In this document: positions 18,884-28,043 of the stretch, piece after piece
Numbering within the stretch: position 1 is the stretch's first letter
How the letters are laid out: each line of letters begins with the position of its first letter
Assembly (NCBI RefSeq): GCF_019599465.1
Contig: NZ_RKLR01000002.1
Location: 1-64,000, forward strand
Reading direction: 5' to 3'
Length of the DNA stretch: 64,000 bases
Origin: Haloarcula rubra
Lineage (GTDB): Archaea > Halobacteriota > Halobacteria > Halobacteriales > Haloarculaceae
The notes under the pieces: model-generated
What the model was told of the DNA's origin: nothing
The model's database searches: none
The model's input: only the letters and a program-made list of their open reading frames with translations
Position numbers and translations under genes: made by a program

Positions 18884-19246
18884 GTGAGCAAGGACTGGGA
18901 GCCAGAGACCATCTTCGAGGTGCTGGGGAGCGAGGACGTGCGCCGCATCCTCGCCGTCGCCAACGTCGACCCCGTCTCGGTGCCGGACCTCGCCGAGGGA
19001 CTGGACGCCTCCGAACCGACGGTCTACCGCCGGGTGAACGTCTGTCAGGAGTACGACCTCCTGCGGGAGGCCGACCGGGTCGACGACGACGGGAACCACT
19101 ACAAGGTGTACGAGACGACGCTGGAGCGGGTGTGTTTCGAACTGGTCGGCGGGGGGTTCGAAGTGGACCTGCAACTCCGACGGGAGACGGTCGACCAGGT
19201 GGCGGACGTCGACCACGACGAGGCGACGCCCGACGACTCGGAGTGA
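18884..19246 (+). CDS. winged-helix transcription regulator (ArsR-like)
   Basis: A 120-residue protein from the GTG at 18884 (SKDWEPETIFEVLGSEDVRR). The helix-turn-helix covers residues 20-65: ILAVANVDPVSVPDLAEGL, then ASEPTVYRRVNVCQEYDLL with the recognition helix. A wing and an acidic tail follow. Haloarchaea have many such ArsR/HVO-type regulators. I prefer 18884 to the ATG at 18857 because the AT-rich TTTTATG at about 18855 sits where the TATA box should be for a leaderless start near 18884. Its target could be the upstream NmrA-type gene, but nothing proves it. Confidence 0.72.
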   Translation: MSKDWEPETIFEVLGSEDVRRILAVANVDPVSVPDLAEGLDASEPTVYRRVNVCQEYDLLREADRVDDDGNHYKVYETTLERVCFELVGGGFEVDLQLRRETVDQVADVDHDEATPDDSE

Positions 19247-19452
19247 GAGCGCCGAGCGCGGGGAGAGATACGCCGGAGGAATACCGACGCCATCGAGCGG
19301 TTCCGTCGCGGAGTTTCGTGGTCTGAAACGGCCCGGCGAGAGACAGTTCCCGGCGTTCACGGTGGCTAGCGGGCGGATTCGTTCCCGACACGCCCGGAAC
19401 GGCTCGAGCTGCCGATATCGGACGTTTCAGAGGTTGAAGCGCCCGACCGGGT

Positions 19453-19475
19453 TATAACAATCTCACGCTGTTATA
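19453..19475 (+). promoter_or_regulatory. inverted repeat over the promoter of the 54-residue zinc-ribbon gene
   Basis: TATAACA at 19453-19459 and TGTTATA at 19469-19475 are perfect inverted copies with a 9-base spacer. The ATG follows 15 bases later. The left arm lies in a position suitable for a TATA box. The layout is that of an operator embedded in a promoter. Confidence 0.5.
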
Positions 19476-19490
19476 CGTCGACTGGATACT

Positions 19491-19655
19491 ATGTCCGTAC
19501 TCCAAACCGTCAAGCAGAAAGTGGGAATCGCCGACGAGAAACCGTCCTACCGGTGCGAAGAGTGTGGCAACGAGTTCCAGTCCGACGCCGACCCCGGGTC
19601 GTACTGGTTCCAGTGCCCGGAGTGTGGCGGCGAGGACCTGACGAGTCTGGAGTGA
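19491..19655 (+). CDS. small zinc-ribbon protein (54 residues)
   Basis: The frame starts MSVLQTVKQKVGIADEKPSY. It then has RCEECGNEFQ and QCPECGGEDL, two CxxC knuckles 20 residues apart, which form a typical zinc ribbon, and ends TSLE. Haloarchaea encode many such proteins of 40-70 residues, often regulators or adaptors of unknown partner. It is followed 54 bases later by lipA, and has its own promoter with an inverted repeat at 19453-19475. Confidence 0.75.
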   Translation: MSVLQTVKQKVGIADEKPSYRCEECGNEFQSDADPGSYWFQCPECGGEDLTSLE

Positions 19656-19709
19656 CGACGTCCGCACAGAGCGCAACCTCTTTTGAGCGGAGTCCCCAAC
19701 TGTCGGACA

Positions 19710-20633
19710 ATGAGTCGTGCGCGCAAGCCCGACTGGCTGAAGATGCGGCCACCGTCGGGCGAGCGGTTCACCGACATCAAACAGAGCCTCCGGGACCGGA
19801 ACCTCAACACGGTCTGCGAGGAGGCCAACTGTCCGAACCTCGGGGAGTGCTGGAGCGGCCGGAACGGCCCGGGGACGGCGACGTTCATGTTGATGGGCGA
19901 CCGCTGTTCCCGGGGCTGTAACTTCTGTGACGTCGAGACCGGGGGGATGGAGGCGTTAGACCCCGACGAACCCGAGCGGGTGGCCGACGCCGTCGCCGAC
20001 ATCGGACTGGACTACGTCGTCCTGACGAGCGTCGACCGGGACGACCTGCCAGACCAGGGCGCGAGCCACTTCGCCGAGACGATTCGGGCGATACGACGGC
20101 GGGACTCGGACGTCCTCGTCGAGTGCCTGATTCCGGACTTCCGCGGCGAGGAGCACCTCGTCCGGCAGATTATCGACGCCGAACCGGACGTGTTGGCTCA
20201 CAACGTCGAGACGGTCGACCGCCTCCAGTGGCCGGTCCGCGACCGCCGGGCGGGCTACGAGCAGTCGCTGTCGGTCCTGCGGCAAGCGAGTCGGGAGAGC
20301 GACGTCTACACCAAGACCAGCATCATGCTCGGCGTCGGCGAGTACGCCCACGAGGTGTACCAGACGCTCTCGGACCTGCGACAGGTCGGCGTCGACGTGG
20401 TGACGCTGGGTCAGTACCTCCAGCCCTCGCGCTCGCATCTGGAGGTCTCGGAGTACGTCCACCCCGACGCCTTCGAGACGTGGCGGCGGGTCGCCGAGGA
20501 GGAACTGGGGTTCCTCTACTGCGCGTCGGGGCCGATGGTGCGGTCCTCCTACCGGGCCGGCGAACTGTTCGTCGAGGCGGTCAGGCGCGGCGAGGACGTG
20601 GCCGACGCCCGCGAGCGAGCGCGGAACGCGTAG
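19710..20633 (+). CDS. lipA: lipoyl synthase
   Basis: LipA inserts two sulfur atoms into the octanoyl group on the lipoyl domains of E2 and GcvH. The 307-residue protein has the auxiliary cluster motif CEEANCPNLGEC and the radical-SAM motif CSRGCNFC, with the family segments GDRCSRG, LTSVDRDDLPDQGA, HNVETVDRLQ and KTSIMLGVGE, TLGQYLQPS and the C-terminal RSSYRAGE that supplies the Ser ligand. The start at 19710 (MSRARKPDWLK) is an ATG. It lies upstream of the 2-oxoacid dehydrogenase genes whose E2 it would modify. Confidence 0.97.
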   Translation: MSRARKPDWLKMRPPSGERFTDIKQSLRDRNLNTVCEEANCPNLGECWSGRNGPGTATFMLMGDRCSRGCNFCDVETGGMEALDPDEPERVADAVADIGLDYVVLTSVDRDDLPDQGASHFAETIRAIRRRDSDVLVECLIPDFRGEEHLVRQIIDAEPDVLAHNVETVDRLQWPVRDRRAGYEQSLSVLRQASRESDVYTKTSIMLGVGEYAHEVYQTLSDLRQVGVDVVTLGQYLQPSRSHLEVSEYVHPDAFETWRRVAEEELGFLYCASGPMVRSSYRAGELFVEAVRRGEDVADARERARNA

Positions 20634-20749
20634 GACGCCTCCCGATTGTGACCCACCGAACCGTTACAGCCTACGAAGGCAATACCCAGTGGTAATGTTT
20701 CGCCCGCGAATATAACACCACACAAACGCTAAGCCCGTCGCGGGTCAAG

Positions 20750-20757
20750 GTTTATCA
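20750..20757 (+). promoter_or_regulatory. TATA element for the 2-oxoacid dehydrogenase genes
   Basis: AAGGTTTATCACATGTC at about 20748 places transcription start near 20776, the GTG chosen as the start of pdhA. The ATG at 20759 lies before that point and its frame closes after 9 codons. Confidence 0.5.
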
Positions 20758-20775
20758 CATGTCACACCAGGGCAG

Positions 20776-21891
20776 GTGGTCTCTCTGAGTGTCCTCCAGC
20801 GCGACCCCACGGACAGAGTACAGGTACTCGACGAGGACGGGCAGGTCGTCGACGGCGCGACGGTGCCGGACCTGTCCGACGACACGCTCGTCGAGATGTA
20901 CCGCAACGTCAAACTGGGGCGGCACTTCGACCAGCGGGCGGTGAGTCTCCAGCGGCAGGGTCGGATGGGAACCTATCCGCCGATGTCCGGACAGGAGGCC
21001 TCACAGGTCGGGAGCGCGATGGCGCTCGACGACGGCGACTGGACGTTCCCCAGTTACCGCGAACACCTCGCGCTGTACGTCCGGGGCTGGGACCTCTCGG
21101 AGGACCTCCTGTACTGGATGGGCAACGAGTGGGGGAACGAACCGCCCGAGGACGTACAGGTGTTCTCGCTCGCGGTACCCATCGCCACCCAGATTCCCCA
21201 CGCCACGGGCGCCGCGTGGGCCTCGAAACTCGAGGGCGAACAGACGGTGTTCCTCACGTACTTCGGCGACGGCGCCACGAGCGAGGGCGACTTCCACGAG
21301 GGACTGAACTTCGCCGGCGTCTTCGACGTGCCCGCGGTGTTCTTCTGTAACAACAACCAGTGGGCTATCTCGGTCCCCCGAGAGCGACAGACCGCCAGCG
21401 AGACGCTGGCCCAGAAGGCGAACGCCTACGGCTTCGACGGCGTACAGGTCGACGGGATGGACCCGCTGGCGGTGTATCAGGCGACCAGCGAGGCCGTCGC
21501 GAAGGCCCGGGACCCGGGCGACGGCGAGCGCCGCCCGACGATGATAGAGGCGGTCCAGTACCGGTTCGGCGCCCACACCACCGCCGACGACCCGTCGGTG
21601 TACCGGGACGACGACGAGGTTGAGCGCTGGAAGCAGAAAGACCCCATCCCACGGATGGAGACGTTCCTCCGTGACCGCGGGCTACTGGACGACGAACGGG
21701 TCGCGGCTATCGACGAGTCCATCAAGGAGGAGGTGGCCGACGCCATCGACGCCGCCGAGTCGACGGAGCGACCTACCCCCGAGGAGATGTTCGCGCACGT
21801 GTACGCGGAGATGCCGAAACGACTGGAACAGCAACTCGACTATCTGCAGGCGTTGCGGGAGCGACACGGCGACGAGGTGCTACTGGAATGA
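20776..21891 (+). CDS. pdhA: 2-oxoacid dehydrogenase E1 alpha subunit
   Basis: The 371-residue protein binds thiamine diphosphate and, with E1 beta, decarboxylates a 2-oxoacid. It has [24 protein letters not shown] for the cofactor pocket, and [19 protein letters not shown] leading to NNNQWAIS, the ThDP motif (GDG...NN). [16 protein letters not shown] is the phosphorylation-loop region. The frame begins at GTG 20776 ([11 protein letters not shown]). Relatives usually begin at the MSVLQRDP position, where this gene has CTG, so the start is uncertain by three codons. It overlaps pdhB by four bases (ATGA). Confidence 0.93.
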   Translation: MVSLSVLQRDPTDRVQVLDEDGQVVDGATVPDLSDDTLVEMYRNVKLGRHFDQRAVSLQRQGRMGTYPPMSGQEASQVGSAMALDDGDWTFPSYREHLALYVRGWDLSEDLLYWMGNEWGNEPPEDVQVFSLAVPIATQIPHATGAAWASKLEGEQTVFLTYFGDGATSEGDFHEGLNFAGVFDVPAVFFCNNNQWAISVPRERQTASETLAQKANAYGFDGVQVDGMDPLAVYQATSEAVAKARDPGDGERRPTMIEAVQYRFGAHTTADDPSVYRDDDEVERWKQKDPIPRMETFLRDRGLLDDERVAAIDESIKEEVADAIDAAESTERPTPEEMFAHVYAEMPKRLEQQLDYLQALRERHGDEVLLE

Positions 21892-22871
21892 GCGCACAGA
21901 GTCTCACGCTGGTACAGGCGGTCAGAGACGGTCTCTTCGGCGAGATGGACCGGGACGACGACGTCGTCGTCATGGGCGAAGACGTCGGGAAGAACGGCGG
22001 CGTCTTCCGGGCGACGCAGGGCCTCTACGAGGAGTTCGGCGAGGACCGCGTCGTCGACACGCCGCTCGCGGAGTCGGGCATCGTCGGCACCGCCGTCGGG
22101 ATGGCGGCCTACGGGATGCGCCCGGTCCCCGAGATTCAGTTCTCCGGGTTCATGTACCCCGCCTTCGACCAGATAGTGAGCCACGCCGCCCGCCTGCGCA
22201 CCCGAAGCAGGGGCCGGTACACCTGCCCGATGACGATACGGGCGCCCTACGGCGGCGGCATCCGCGCCCCGGAACACCACTCCGAGTCCAAGGAGGCGTT
22301 CTACACGCACGAACCCGGCCTGAAGGTGGTCGTCCCGTCGACGCCGCGAGACACGAAGGGCCTGCTCGCCGCCTCGATTCGGGACCCCGACCCCGTCGTC
22401 TTCCTCGAACCGAAACTCATCTACCGGTCGTTCCGCGAGGAGGTGCCCGACGAGTCCTACACCGTCGAGCTGGGCGAGGCGAACGTCCGCCGCGAGGGCG
22501 AGGACGTCTCCGTGTTCACGTGGGGCGCGATGACTCGCCCGACGATGGAAGCGGCCGAGGACCTCGCGGAGGAGGGCATCGACGTCGAGGTGGTCGACCT
22601 GCGGACGCTGAAACCGATGGACACCGACGCCATCGTCGAGTCGTTCCGGAAGACAGGACGGGCGGCCGTCGTCCACGAGGCCCCGAAGACCGGCGGCCTC
22701 GCGGGCGAGATTATCGCCACCATCCAGGAGGAGGTGCTCCTGTATCAGGAGGCCCCAATCACCCGTATCACGGGGTTCGACGTCCCCTTCCCGCTGTACG
22801 CCTTGGAGGACTACTACCTCCCCGAACCTGCCCGCATCAAAGACGGTATCAGAGAGGCCGCGGAGTTTTAG
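21888..22871 (+). CDS. pdhB: 2-oxoacid dehydrogenase E1 beta subunit
   Basis: The 327-residue protein completes the E1 heterotetramer. Typical segments are [79 protein letters not shown] and [19 protein letters not shown]. The C-terminal transketolase domain ends with [13 protein letters not shown]. The ATG is coupled to pdhA through ATGA. pdhC begins three bases after its stop. Confidence 0.96.
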   Translation: MSAQSLTLVQAVRDGLFGEMDRDDDVVVMGEDVGKNGGVFRATQGLYEEFGEDRVVDTPLAESGIVGTAVGMAAYGMRPVPEIQFSGFMYPAFDQIVSHAARLRTRSRGRYTCPMTIRAPYGGGIRAPEHHSESKEAFYTHEPGLKVVVPSTPRDTKGLLAASIRDPDPVVFLEPKLIYRSFREEVPDESYTVELGEANVRREGEDVSVFTWGAMTRPTMEAAEDLAEEGIDVEVVDLRTLKPMDTDAIVESFRKTGRAAVVHEAPKTGGLAGEIIATIQEEVLLYQEAPITRITGFDVPFPLYALEDYYLPEPARIKDGIREAAEF

Positions 22872-22874
22872 CGC

Positions 22875-24485
22875 ATGTTCGAGTTCGAACTCCCGGACCT
22901 CGGCGAGGGCGTCGCCGAGGGGGAAGTGCTGGCGTGGCACGTCGCCGTCGGCGACACGGTCACCGAGGACCAGGTGCTGGCCGAGGTGGAGACGGACAAG
23001 GCCGCCGTCGACGTCCCCTCGCCCGTCGACGGCGTCGTCCGCGAACTACACGCCGAGGTGGGCGACGTAGTCCAGACCGGCGAGGTGCTCATCACCATCG
23101 AGGAGGACGGCGACGCCGCCGAGAGCGAGGCCGCCGAGACGGACGCGAGCGAGGGCGCGACCACCGACGGCGAGACGGCCGCGGCCGGTGCCGAGACGGA
23201 CGTCACGACCGCGGACGGACGGGTGTTCGCCGCGCCGAGCGTCCGCCGTCTGGCCCGCGAGGAGGGCGTCGACCTCGCGACCGTCGAGGGGTCCGGACCC
23301 GGCGGCCGCGTCACGGAGGCCGACGTCGAGGCCGCGGCCGAGGCGAGCGAGCGTGACGCCGACGGCCCCACCAGCGTCGTCTCGAAAGTCGGCGAAGACG
23401 AGGACGACGGCCCGACCTCGGTGGTGTCGCGAGTCGACGCGGACGAGAGCGACGGCGGCGAATCAGACGAACGGGCGGTCAAATCGGCCGTCAGGAAGGT
23501 GTCGGCCGCGGAACCGATGGCCGAACGGCGCGACCGGACGCTGGCGACGCCCGCGACCCGGCGACTGGCCCGCGAACTCGACGTGGACATCGACGCCGTG
23601 CCGACCGACGAGACGCGCGACGGCGAACCGTACGTCGACGAGGCCGCCGTCCGCGCGTTCGCCGAGGCCGAGTCGGTCGAGGTCACCGACGAGGACGTCC
23701 GCGAGGTGACCGAGGCGGTCGTCTCGGAGATGCAGTCGATCGCCGACGAGGCCGCTGCCGAGGAGACAACAGGGGTCGACGCGACCGAGGGCGACCGGCG
23801 GGAACCGTACCGCGGCGTCCGGCGGGCCATCGGCGAGCAGATGACCCGCTCCCGGCGGGAGGTCCCCCACGCGACCCACCACGACGAGGTGGCCGTCCCC
23901 GACCTCGTGGCGGCCCGCGAGCGCCTCCAGCCACTCGCCGAGGAGCGCGGCGTCCGTCTCACCTACACGCCGTTCCTGCTGAAGTGCGTCGCCAGGGCGC
24001 TGGACGACCACCCCATCCTCGCCAGCCAACTCGACGAGGCGAACGAGGAGATCGTGTTCAAGTCCGACCGGAACGTCGGCGTCGCGACAGCGACCGACCA
24101 CGGCCTCGTGGTGCCGGTCGTCGAGGACGTCGACGAGAAGGGCCTGCTGGAACTCGCGACCGAGGTCGACGACCTCGTCGACCGGGCGCGGAGCCGCGAC
24201 ATCGACCGCGAGGAGATGCAGGGCGGGACGTTCACCGTGACGAACTTCGGGGCCATCGGCGGCGAGTACGCCGACCCGGTCATCAACGTCCCCGAGACGG
24301 CGATTCTGGGCGTCGGCGCGCTGAAGGAACGGCCGGTAGCCGAGGACGGCGAGGTGGTCGCGAAGCCGACGCTCACGCTCTCGCTGGCCATCGACCACCG
24401 GGTCATCGACGGCGCCGACGGCGCCCGCTTCGTCGCCACGCTGAAGGAGTACCTCTCGGACCCGACGCGCCTGTTGCTGGAGTAG
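22875..24485 (+). CDS. pdhC: 2-oxoacid dehydrogenase E2 (dihydrolipoyl acyltransferase)
   Basis: The 536-residue E2 has one lipoyl domain (1-76) with the lipoyl Lys42 in VETDKAAVDVPS. A Glu/Asp/Ala-rich linker follows. The first peripheral subunit-binding domain lies at about 117-153 (VFAAPSVRRLAREEGVD...GPGGRVTEADV). A second similar domain is at about 222-263 (LATPATRRLARELDVD...PYVDEAAVRAF). The two DGPTSVVS words at 163-170 and 178-185 lie between them. The acyltransferase domain covers about 300-536 with catalytic His508 and Asp512 in IDHRVIDG. It forms the core on which E1 and E3 assemble. It follows pdhB by three bases. Confidence 0.95.
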   Translation: MFEFELPDLGEGVAEGEVLAWHVAVGDTVTEDQVLAEVETDKAAVDVPSPVDGVVRELHAEVGDVVQTGEVLITIEEDGDAAESEAAETDASEGATTDGETAAAGAETDVTTADGRVFAAPSVRRLAREEGVDLATVEGSGPGGRVTEADVEAAAEASERDADGPTSVVSKVGEDEDDGPTSVVSRVDADESDGGESDERAVKSAVRKVSAAEPMAERRDRTLATPATRRLARELDVDIDAVPTDETRDGEPYVDEAAVRAFAEAESVEVTDEDVREVTEAVVSEMQSIADEAAAEETTGVDATEGDRREPYRGVRRAIGEQMTRSRREVPHATHHDEVAVPDLVAARERLQPLAEERGVRLTYTPFLLKCVARALDDHPILASQLDEANEEIVFKSDRNVGVATATDHGLVVPVVEDVDEKGLLELATEVDDLVDRARSRDIDREEMQGGTFTVTNFGAIGGEYADPVINVPETAILGVGALKERPVAEDGEVVAKPTLTLSLAIDHRVIDGADGARFVATLKEYLSDPTRLLLE

Positions 24486-24815
24486 CTACTCCGTCAGGTC
24501 CGCGATCCAGCTTCTGGCCGCCATCGCCTTCGGGAAGCCGATAGTCGGAATCGACAGCGCGGCGACGTGCTGGAGTTCCTCGGGAGTGAGGCCCTCGTCT
24601 AGCCCCCGCCGGACGTGTGAGTGGACCGCGCCCTCGGACTGTGCGCCGACCGCGAGCGCGAGTTTCACGAGGCGCTTCGTCTCGTCGTCCAGCGGCCCCG
24701 CCGCCGAACAGGCCTCGCCGAGGTCGCTGTACGCCTCCCAGACCGCCGGGTTCTCCTTCGCGAACTGGCCGGGCGTCGCGGGCAGGTCCTCCGTCTCGCT
24801 GAGTTGGTCCGCCAT
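24486..24815 (-). CDS. carboxymuconolactone decarboxylase/AhpD-like protein
   Basis: The 109-residue protein is an all-helical AhpD/CMD-fold protein: AYSDLGEACSAAGPLDDETKRLVKLALAV, then EGAVHSHVRRGLDEGLTPEELQHVA and GFPKAMAA. In peroxidase-type members the centre reads CxxC; here it is EGAVHSH, so the redox pair is missing while the His remains. Function could be decarboxylase-like or unknown. It is convergent with pdhC, with no bases between the two stops. It interrupts the strand between pdhC and lpdA. Confidence 0.8.
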   Translation of the reverse strand: MADQLSETEDLPATPGQFAKENPAVWEAYSDLGEACSAAGPLDDETKRLVKLALAVGAQSEGAVHSHVRRGLDEGLTPEELQHVAALSIPTIGFPKAMAARSWIADLTE

Positions 24816-24944
24816 ATCGGGGTGTTGGAGCGGGGGCGTAACATAGCTTGGCCCTTAGTAACACGGGTCGTACTCCTGAGGTCGCTCGGCGGCGACCGGT
24901 GACGAGGGCGCGTAGTTTTTCACCCGGCCGGTCGACTGGCCGCT

Positions 24945-26363
24945 ATGGTCGTAGGAGACGTCACCACGGGCACGGAACTGCTGGTCATCGGCGGCGGGCC
25001 GGGCGGCTACGTCGCCGCCATCCGGGGCGCACAACTGGGACTCGACACGACGCTGGTCGAGAAGGACGCCTACGGCGGGACCTGTCTCAACCACGGCTGT
25101 ATCCCCTCGAAGGCGCTCATCTCGGCGGCCGACGTGGCCCACGACGCCAAACACGCCGAGGACATGGGCGTCTTCGCCGACCCCGCCGTCGACATGGCGG
25201 GGATGACCGAGTGGAAAGACGGCGTCGTCACGCGCCTGACGAAGGGCGTCGAGTCGCTGTGTAAGAGCGCCGGCGTCAACCTCGTCTCGGGCACCGCCGA
25301 GTTCGCCGACGAGGAGACGGTCCGGGTCGCCCACGGCGGCGAGGGACAGGGGTCGGAGTCCATCGCCTTCGAACACGCCGTCGTCGCCACCGGAAGCCGA
25401 CCCATCCAGGTGCCGGGCTTCGAGTTCGACAGCGAGTACATCCTCTCCTCGCGGGACGCCCTCGCACTGGAGTCGGTGCCCGACGACTTGCTCGTGGTCG
25501 GCGCGGGCTACATCGGCATGGAACTGTCGACGGTGTTCGCGAAACTGGGCGCGGACGTCACCGTCGTCGAGATGCTGGACGACGTCCTGCCGGGCTACGA
25601 GTCGGACGTGGCCGAGGTAGTCCGGGAGCGTGCCGAGTCGCTGGGCATCGACTTCGCCTTCGGCGAGGCCGCCCGCGACTGGGAGGAACTCGACGACGGC
25701 ATCCGGGTGCGGACGACCGACGCCGACGACGAGGTCAGCGAGTACAACACGGACCGCTGTCTCGTCGCCGTCGGCCGGGAACCGGTCACCGACACGCTCG
25801 GACTGGACGCTATCGACCTCGCTCCGAACGAGGACGGCTTCCTCGCGACCGACGACCAGGCGCGCACGGACGTCGACCACATCTTCGCCGTCGGCGACGT
25901 GGCCGGCGAACCGATGCTGGCTCACAAGGGGATGGCCGAGGGAGAGGTGGCCGCCGAAGTCGCCGCCGGCGAACCCGCGGCGCTGGACCAGCAGGCGATT
26001 CCCGCCGCCGTCTTCACCGACCCGGAGATCGGCACCGTCGGCATGACCGAGGCCGAGGCCGACGACGCCGGGTTCGACCCCGTCGTCGGCGAGATGCCCC
26101 TGCGCGCGAACGGACGGGCGCTGACGCTCGACGAGAAGGAGGGGTTCGTCCGCGTCGTCGCCGACGCCGACACCGAGTTCCTGCTCGGGGCGCAAATCGT
26201 CGGGCCGGAGGCCTCCGAACTGATAGCCGAGGTCGGCCTCGGCATCGAGATGGGCGCCCGTCTGGAAGACGTCGCCGGCACCGTCCACACCCACCCGACG
26301 CTCTCCGAGGCCGTCCACGAGGCCGCGAAGGCCGCCCGCGGTGAGGCGATTCACACTCGGTAA
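24945..26363 (+). CDS. lpdA: dihydrolipoyl dehydrogenase (E3)
   Basis: This 472-residue flavoprotein reoxidises the dihydrolipoyl group of E2 and reduces NAD+. It has the FAD motif VIGGGPGGYVAAIRGAQLG, the redox disulfide GGTCLNHGCIPSKAL, the NAD motif VVGAGYIGMELSTVFAKLG, the second FAD motif with IFAVGDVAGEPMLAHKG, and the C-terminal HTHPTLSEAVHEA with the His-Glu pair. It has its own start after the convergent CMD gene. Its neighbours are the E1/E2 genes, so it is the E3 of that complex, although it may serve others. Confidence 0.97.
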   Translation: MVVGDVTTGTELLVIGGGPGGYVAAIRGAQLGLDTTLVEKDAYGGTCLNHGCIPSKALISAADVAHDAKHAEDMGVFADPAVDMAGMTEWKDGVVTRLTKGVESLCKSAGVNLVSGTAEFADEETVRVAHGGEGQGSESIAFEHAVVATGSRPIQVPGFEFDSEYILSSRDALALESVPDDLLVVGAGYIGMELSTVFAKLGADVTVVEMLDDVLPGYESDVAEVVRERAESLGIDFAFGEAARDWEELDDGIRVRTTDADDEVSEYNTDRCLVAVGREPVTDTLGLDAIDLAPNEDGFLATDDQARTDVDHIFAVGDVAGEPMLAHKGMAEGEVAAEVAAGEPAALDQQAIPAAVFTDPEIGTVGMTEAEADDAGFDPVVGEMPLRANGRALTLDEKEGFVRVVADADTEFLLGAQIVGPEASELIAEVGLGIEMGARLEDVAGTVHTHPTLSEAVHEAAKAARGEAIHTR

Positions 26364-26466
26364 CAGCTCTCACGGCGCTCGGTACCGACGGGCGAGGTTC
26401 GAACCACGCGAAAGGATTATATTGCCGCTTGGGAAATTATCGGCAGACGAAGAACCGGCAAAAAAC

Positions 26467-27108
26467 ATGGATTCCGACACCGCCCAAGACGACCACATCA
26501 CCGAGGCGATTCTCTCCGGTAGCACGTACGAACGCCTCCGCTACGAACGCCACTCGTACTTCCGACAGACCGTGCCCAGAACGCTCGCGCTCCAGAGTGC
26601 CTTCCTCGGACTGCTCGCGATACTGCTCCCGATGTACGGCCTCTTCCCCGAGAGCGTCGCCCAGTTCCTCCCGGCGGCCGACCCCGAAGTGGCGTCGCCG
26701 AAGGTGCTGTTGCTGGGCGTGTTCGGCGGCCTGCTGGAGGTCCTCGGTGCGGTGTTGCTCGTCGCCACGGCCGCCTACCGGGTCCGCCGCGCGCCACTCA
26801 CGGAGGCACAGGCCCACGCGGCCCTCGACACCGAGGACTTCGCGCGGTACGTCGGCCTCGGGACCGGTGGCCTCGCCATCCTGCTCACCGTCTGTCTGTT
26901 CGCGATAGGGCTTGGCGGCGAGAGCGCCGTCGCCTCGTACGTCGCGACGGCCGGCGCGAACCCGTACGCCCCCTCCGGGTTCGACCTCTCGGTCGGCACC
27001 GTCTCGCTGGCGGGGTTCGTCGCCAGCGTCCTCGTCTTCTACGCCGGCAGCTACTTCGCCGTCCGCATCGCGCTGGAACGCATCCGGCAGCGCGGCGCCG
27101 ACGTCTGA
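26467..27108 (+). CDS. membrane protein with four predicted helices
   Basis: The 213-residue protein starts MDSDTAQDD. Hydrophobic stretches are LALQSAFLGLLAILLPMYGLF, KVLLLGVFGGLLEVLGAVLLVA, VGLGTGGLAILLTVCLFAIGL, and VSLAGFVASVLVFYAGSYFAV. Loops are acidic. I recognise no named family. An AT-rich GGATTATATTG at about 26414 may be its promoter. Its role cannot be inferred from neighbours. Confidence 0.65.
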   Translation: MDSDTAQDDHITEAILSGSTYERLRYERHSYFRQTVPRTLALQSAFLGLLAILLPMYGLFPESVAQFLPAADPEVASPKVLLLGVFGGLLEVLGAVLLVATAAYRVRRAPLTEAQAHAALDTEDFARYVGLGTGGLAILLTVCLFAIGLGGESAVASYVATAGANPYAPSGFDLSVGTVSLAGFVASVLVFYAGSYFAVRIALERIRQRGADV

Positions 27109-27151
27109 CCGACCCGACCGCCTTTCAGGGTGGCCCGCCAACCCACCGTCG

Positions 27152-27991
27152 ATGGTCCACAACGAGAGCGACACGTTCGACATCGGCGGCGACCTCACGG
27201 TGCGTCGACTCGGCTTCGGCGCGATGCGTATCACCGGCGAGGGCATCGTCGGCGAACCCGACGACGTCGAGAACGCCCGCGCCGTGTTAGAGCGGGCCGT
27301 CGAACTCGGCGTCGACTTTATCGACACCGCCGACTCGTACGGCCCCGGCGTCTCCGAACGACTCGTCGGCGAGACGCTGGACACCGAGCGCGAGGACCTG
27401 GTCGTCGGGACGAAGGGTGGCCTCCTGCGGAACACCGACGCCGACTGGATACCCCACGGCGACCCGGACTACCTCCGCAACGCCCTGCTGTGCTCGCGGG
27501 ACCGCCTGCGGATGGACCCCATCGACCTCTACCAGTACCACCGCCCGGACCCCGACACGCCCTTCGAGGACGCCGTCCACGCGCTCGCCGAGATGAAAGA
27601 CGAGGGCCTGCTCCGGCACGTCGGCCTCTCGAACGTCAGCGTCGAGCAACTGGACGCCGCCCGCGACGTCGTCGAGGTAGCGACGGTCCAGAACCAGTAC
27701 AACGTCGCCAACCGGGACGACGAGGACGTGTTGGCGGCCTGCGAGAACTACGACGTCGGCTTCGTCCCGTGGTTCCCGCTGGCCGCGGGCGGACTGGACG
27801 ACGTCGACGGCATCGACGAGATAGCCGAGCGCCACGACGCCACGCGCTACCAGATAGCGCTGGCGTGGCTCCTCCAGCACTCGGACGTGACCCTGCCGAT
27901 TCCGGGCACGTCGAGCGTCGACCATCTGGAGCAGAACGTGGCCGCGAGCGCCGTCGACCTCTCCGACGACGAACTGGCGCGACTCTCGTAG
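27152..27991 (+). CDS. aldo/keto reductase
   Basis: The 279-residue TIM-barrel oxidoreductase has LGFGAMRITGEG at the N-terminus, DFIDTADSYGPGVSERLVGE with the catalytic Asp and Tyr, and HVGLSNVSVEQLDAA. The NADPH-binding end is LPIPGTSSVDHLEQN. The usual catalytic Lys position falls in VVGTKGGLLR and the His in YQYHRPDP. Substrate unknown. It starts 43 bases after the membrane protein gene on the same strand. Confidence 0.9.
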   Translation: MVHNESDTFDIGGDLTVRRLGFGAMRITGEGIVGEPDDVENARAVLERAVELGVDFIDTADSYGPGVSERLVGETLDTEREDLVVGTKGGLLRNTDADWIPHGDPDYLRNALLCSRDRLRMDPIDLYQYHRPDPDTPFEDAVHALAEMKDEGLLRHVGLSNVSVEQLDAARDVVEVATVQNQYNVANRDDEDVLAACENYDVGFVPWFPLAAGGLDDVDGIDEIAERHDATRYQIALAWLLQHSDVTLPIPGTSSVDHLEQNVAASAVDLSDDELARLS

Positions 27992-28043
27992 CGGACCCAC
28001 CACAAGAGGTTTGCTCGAATGCTGTGGAGGCTAGCGTGAGCCC

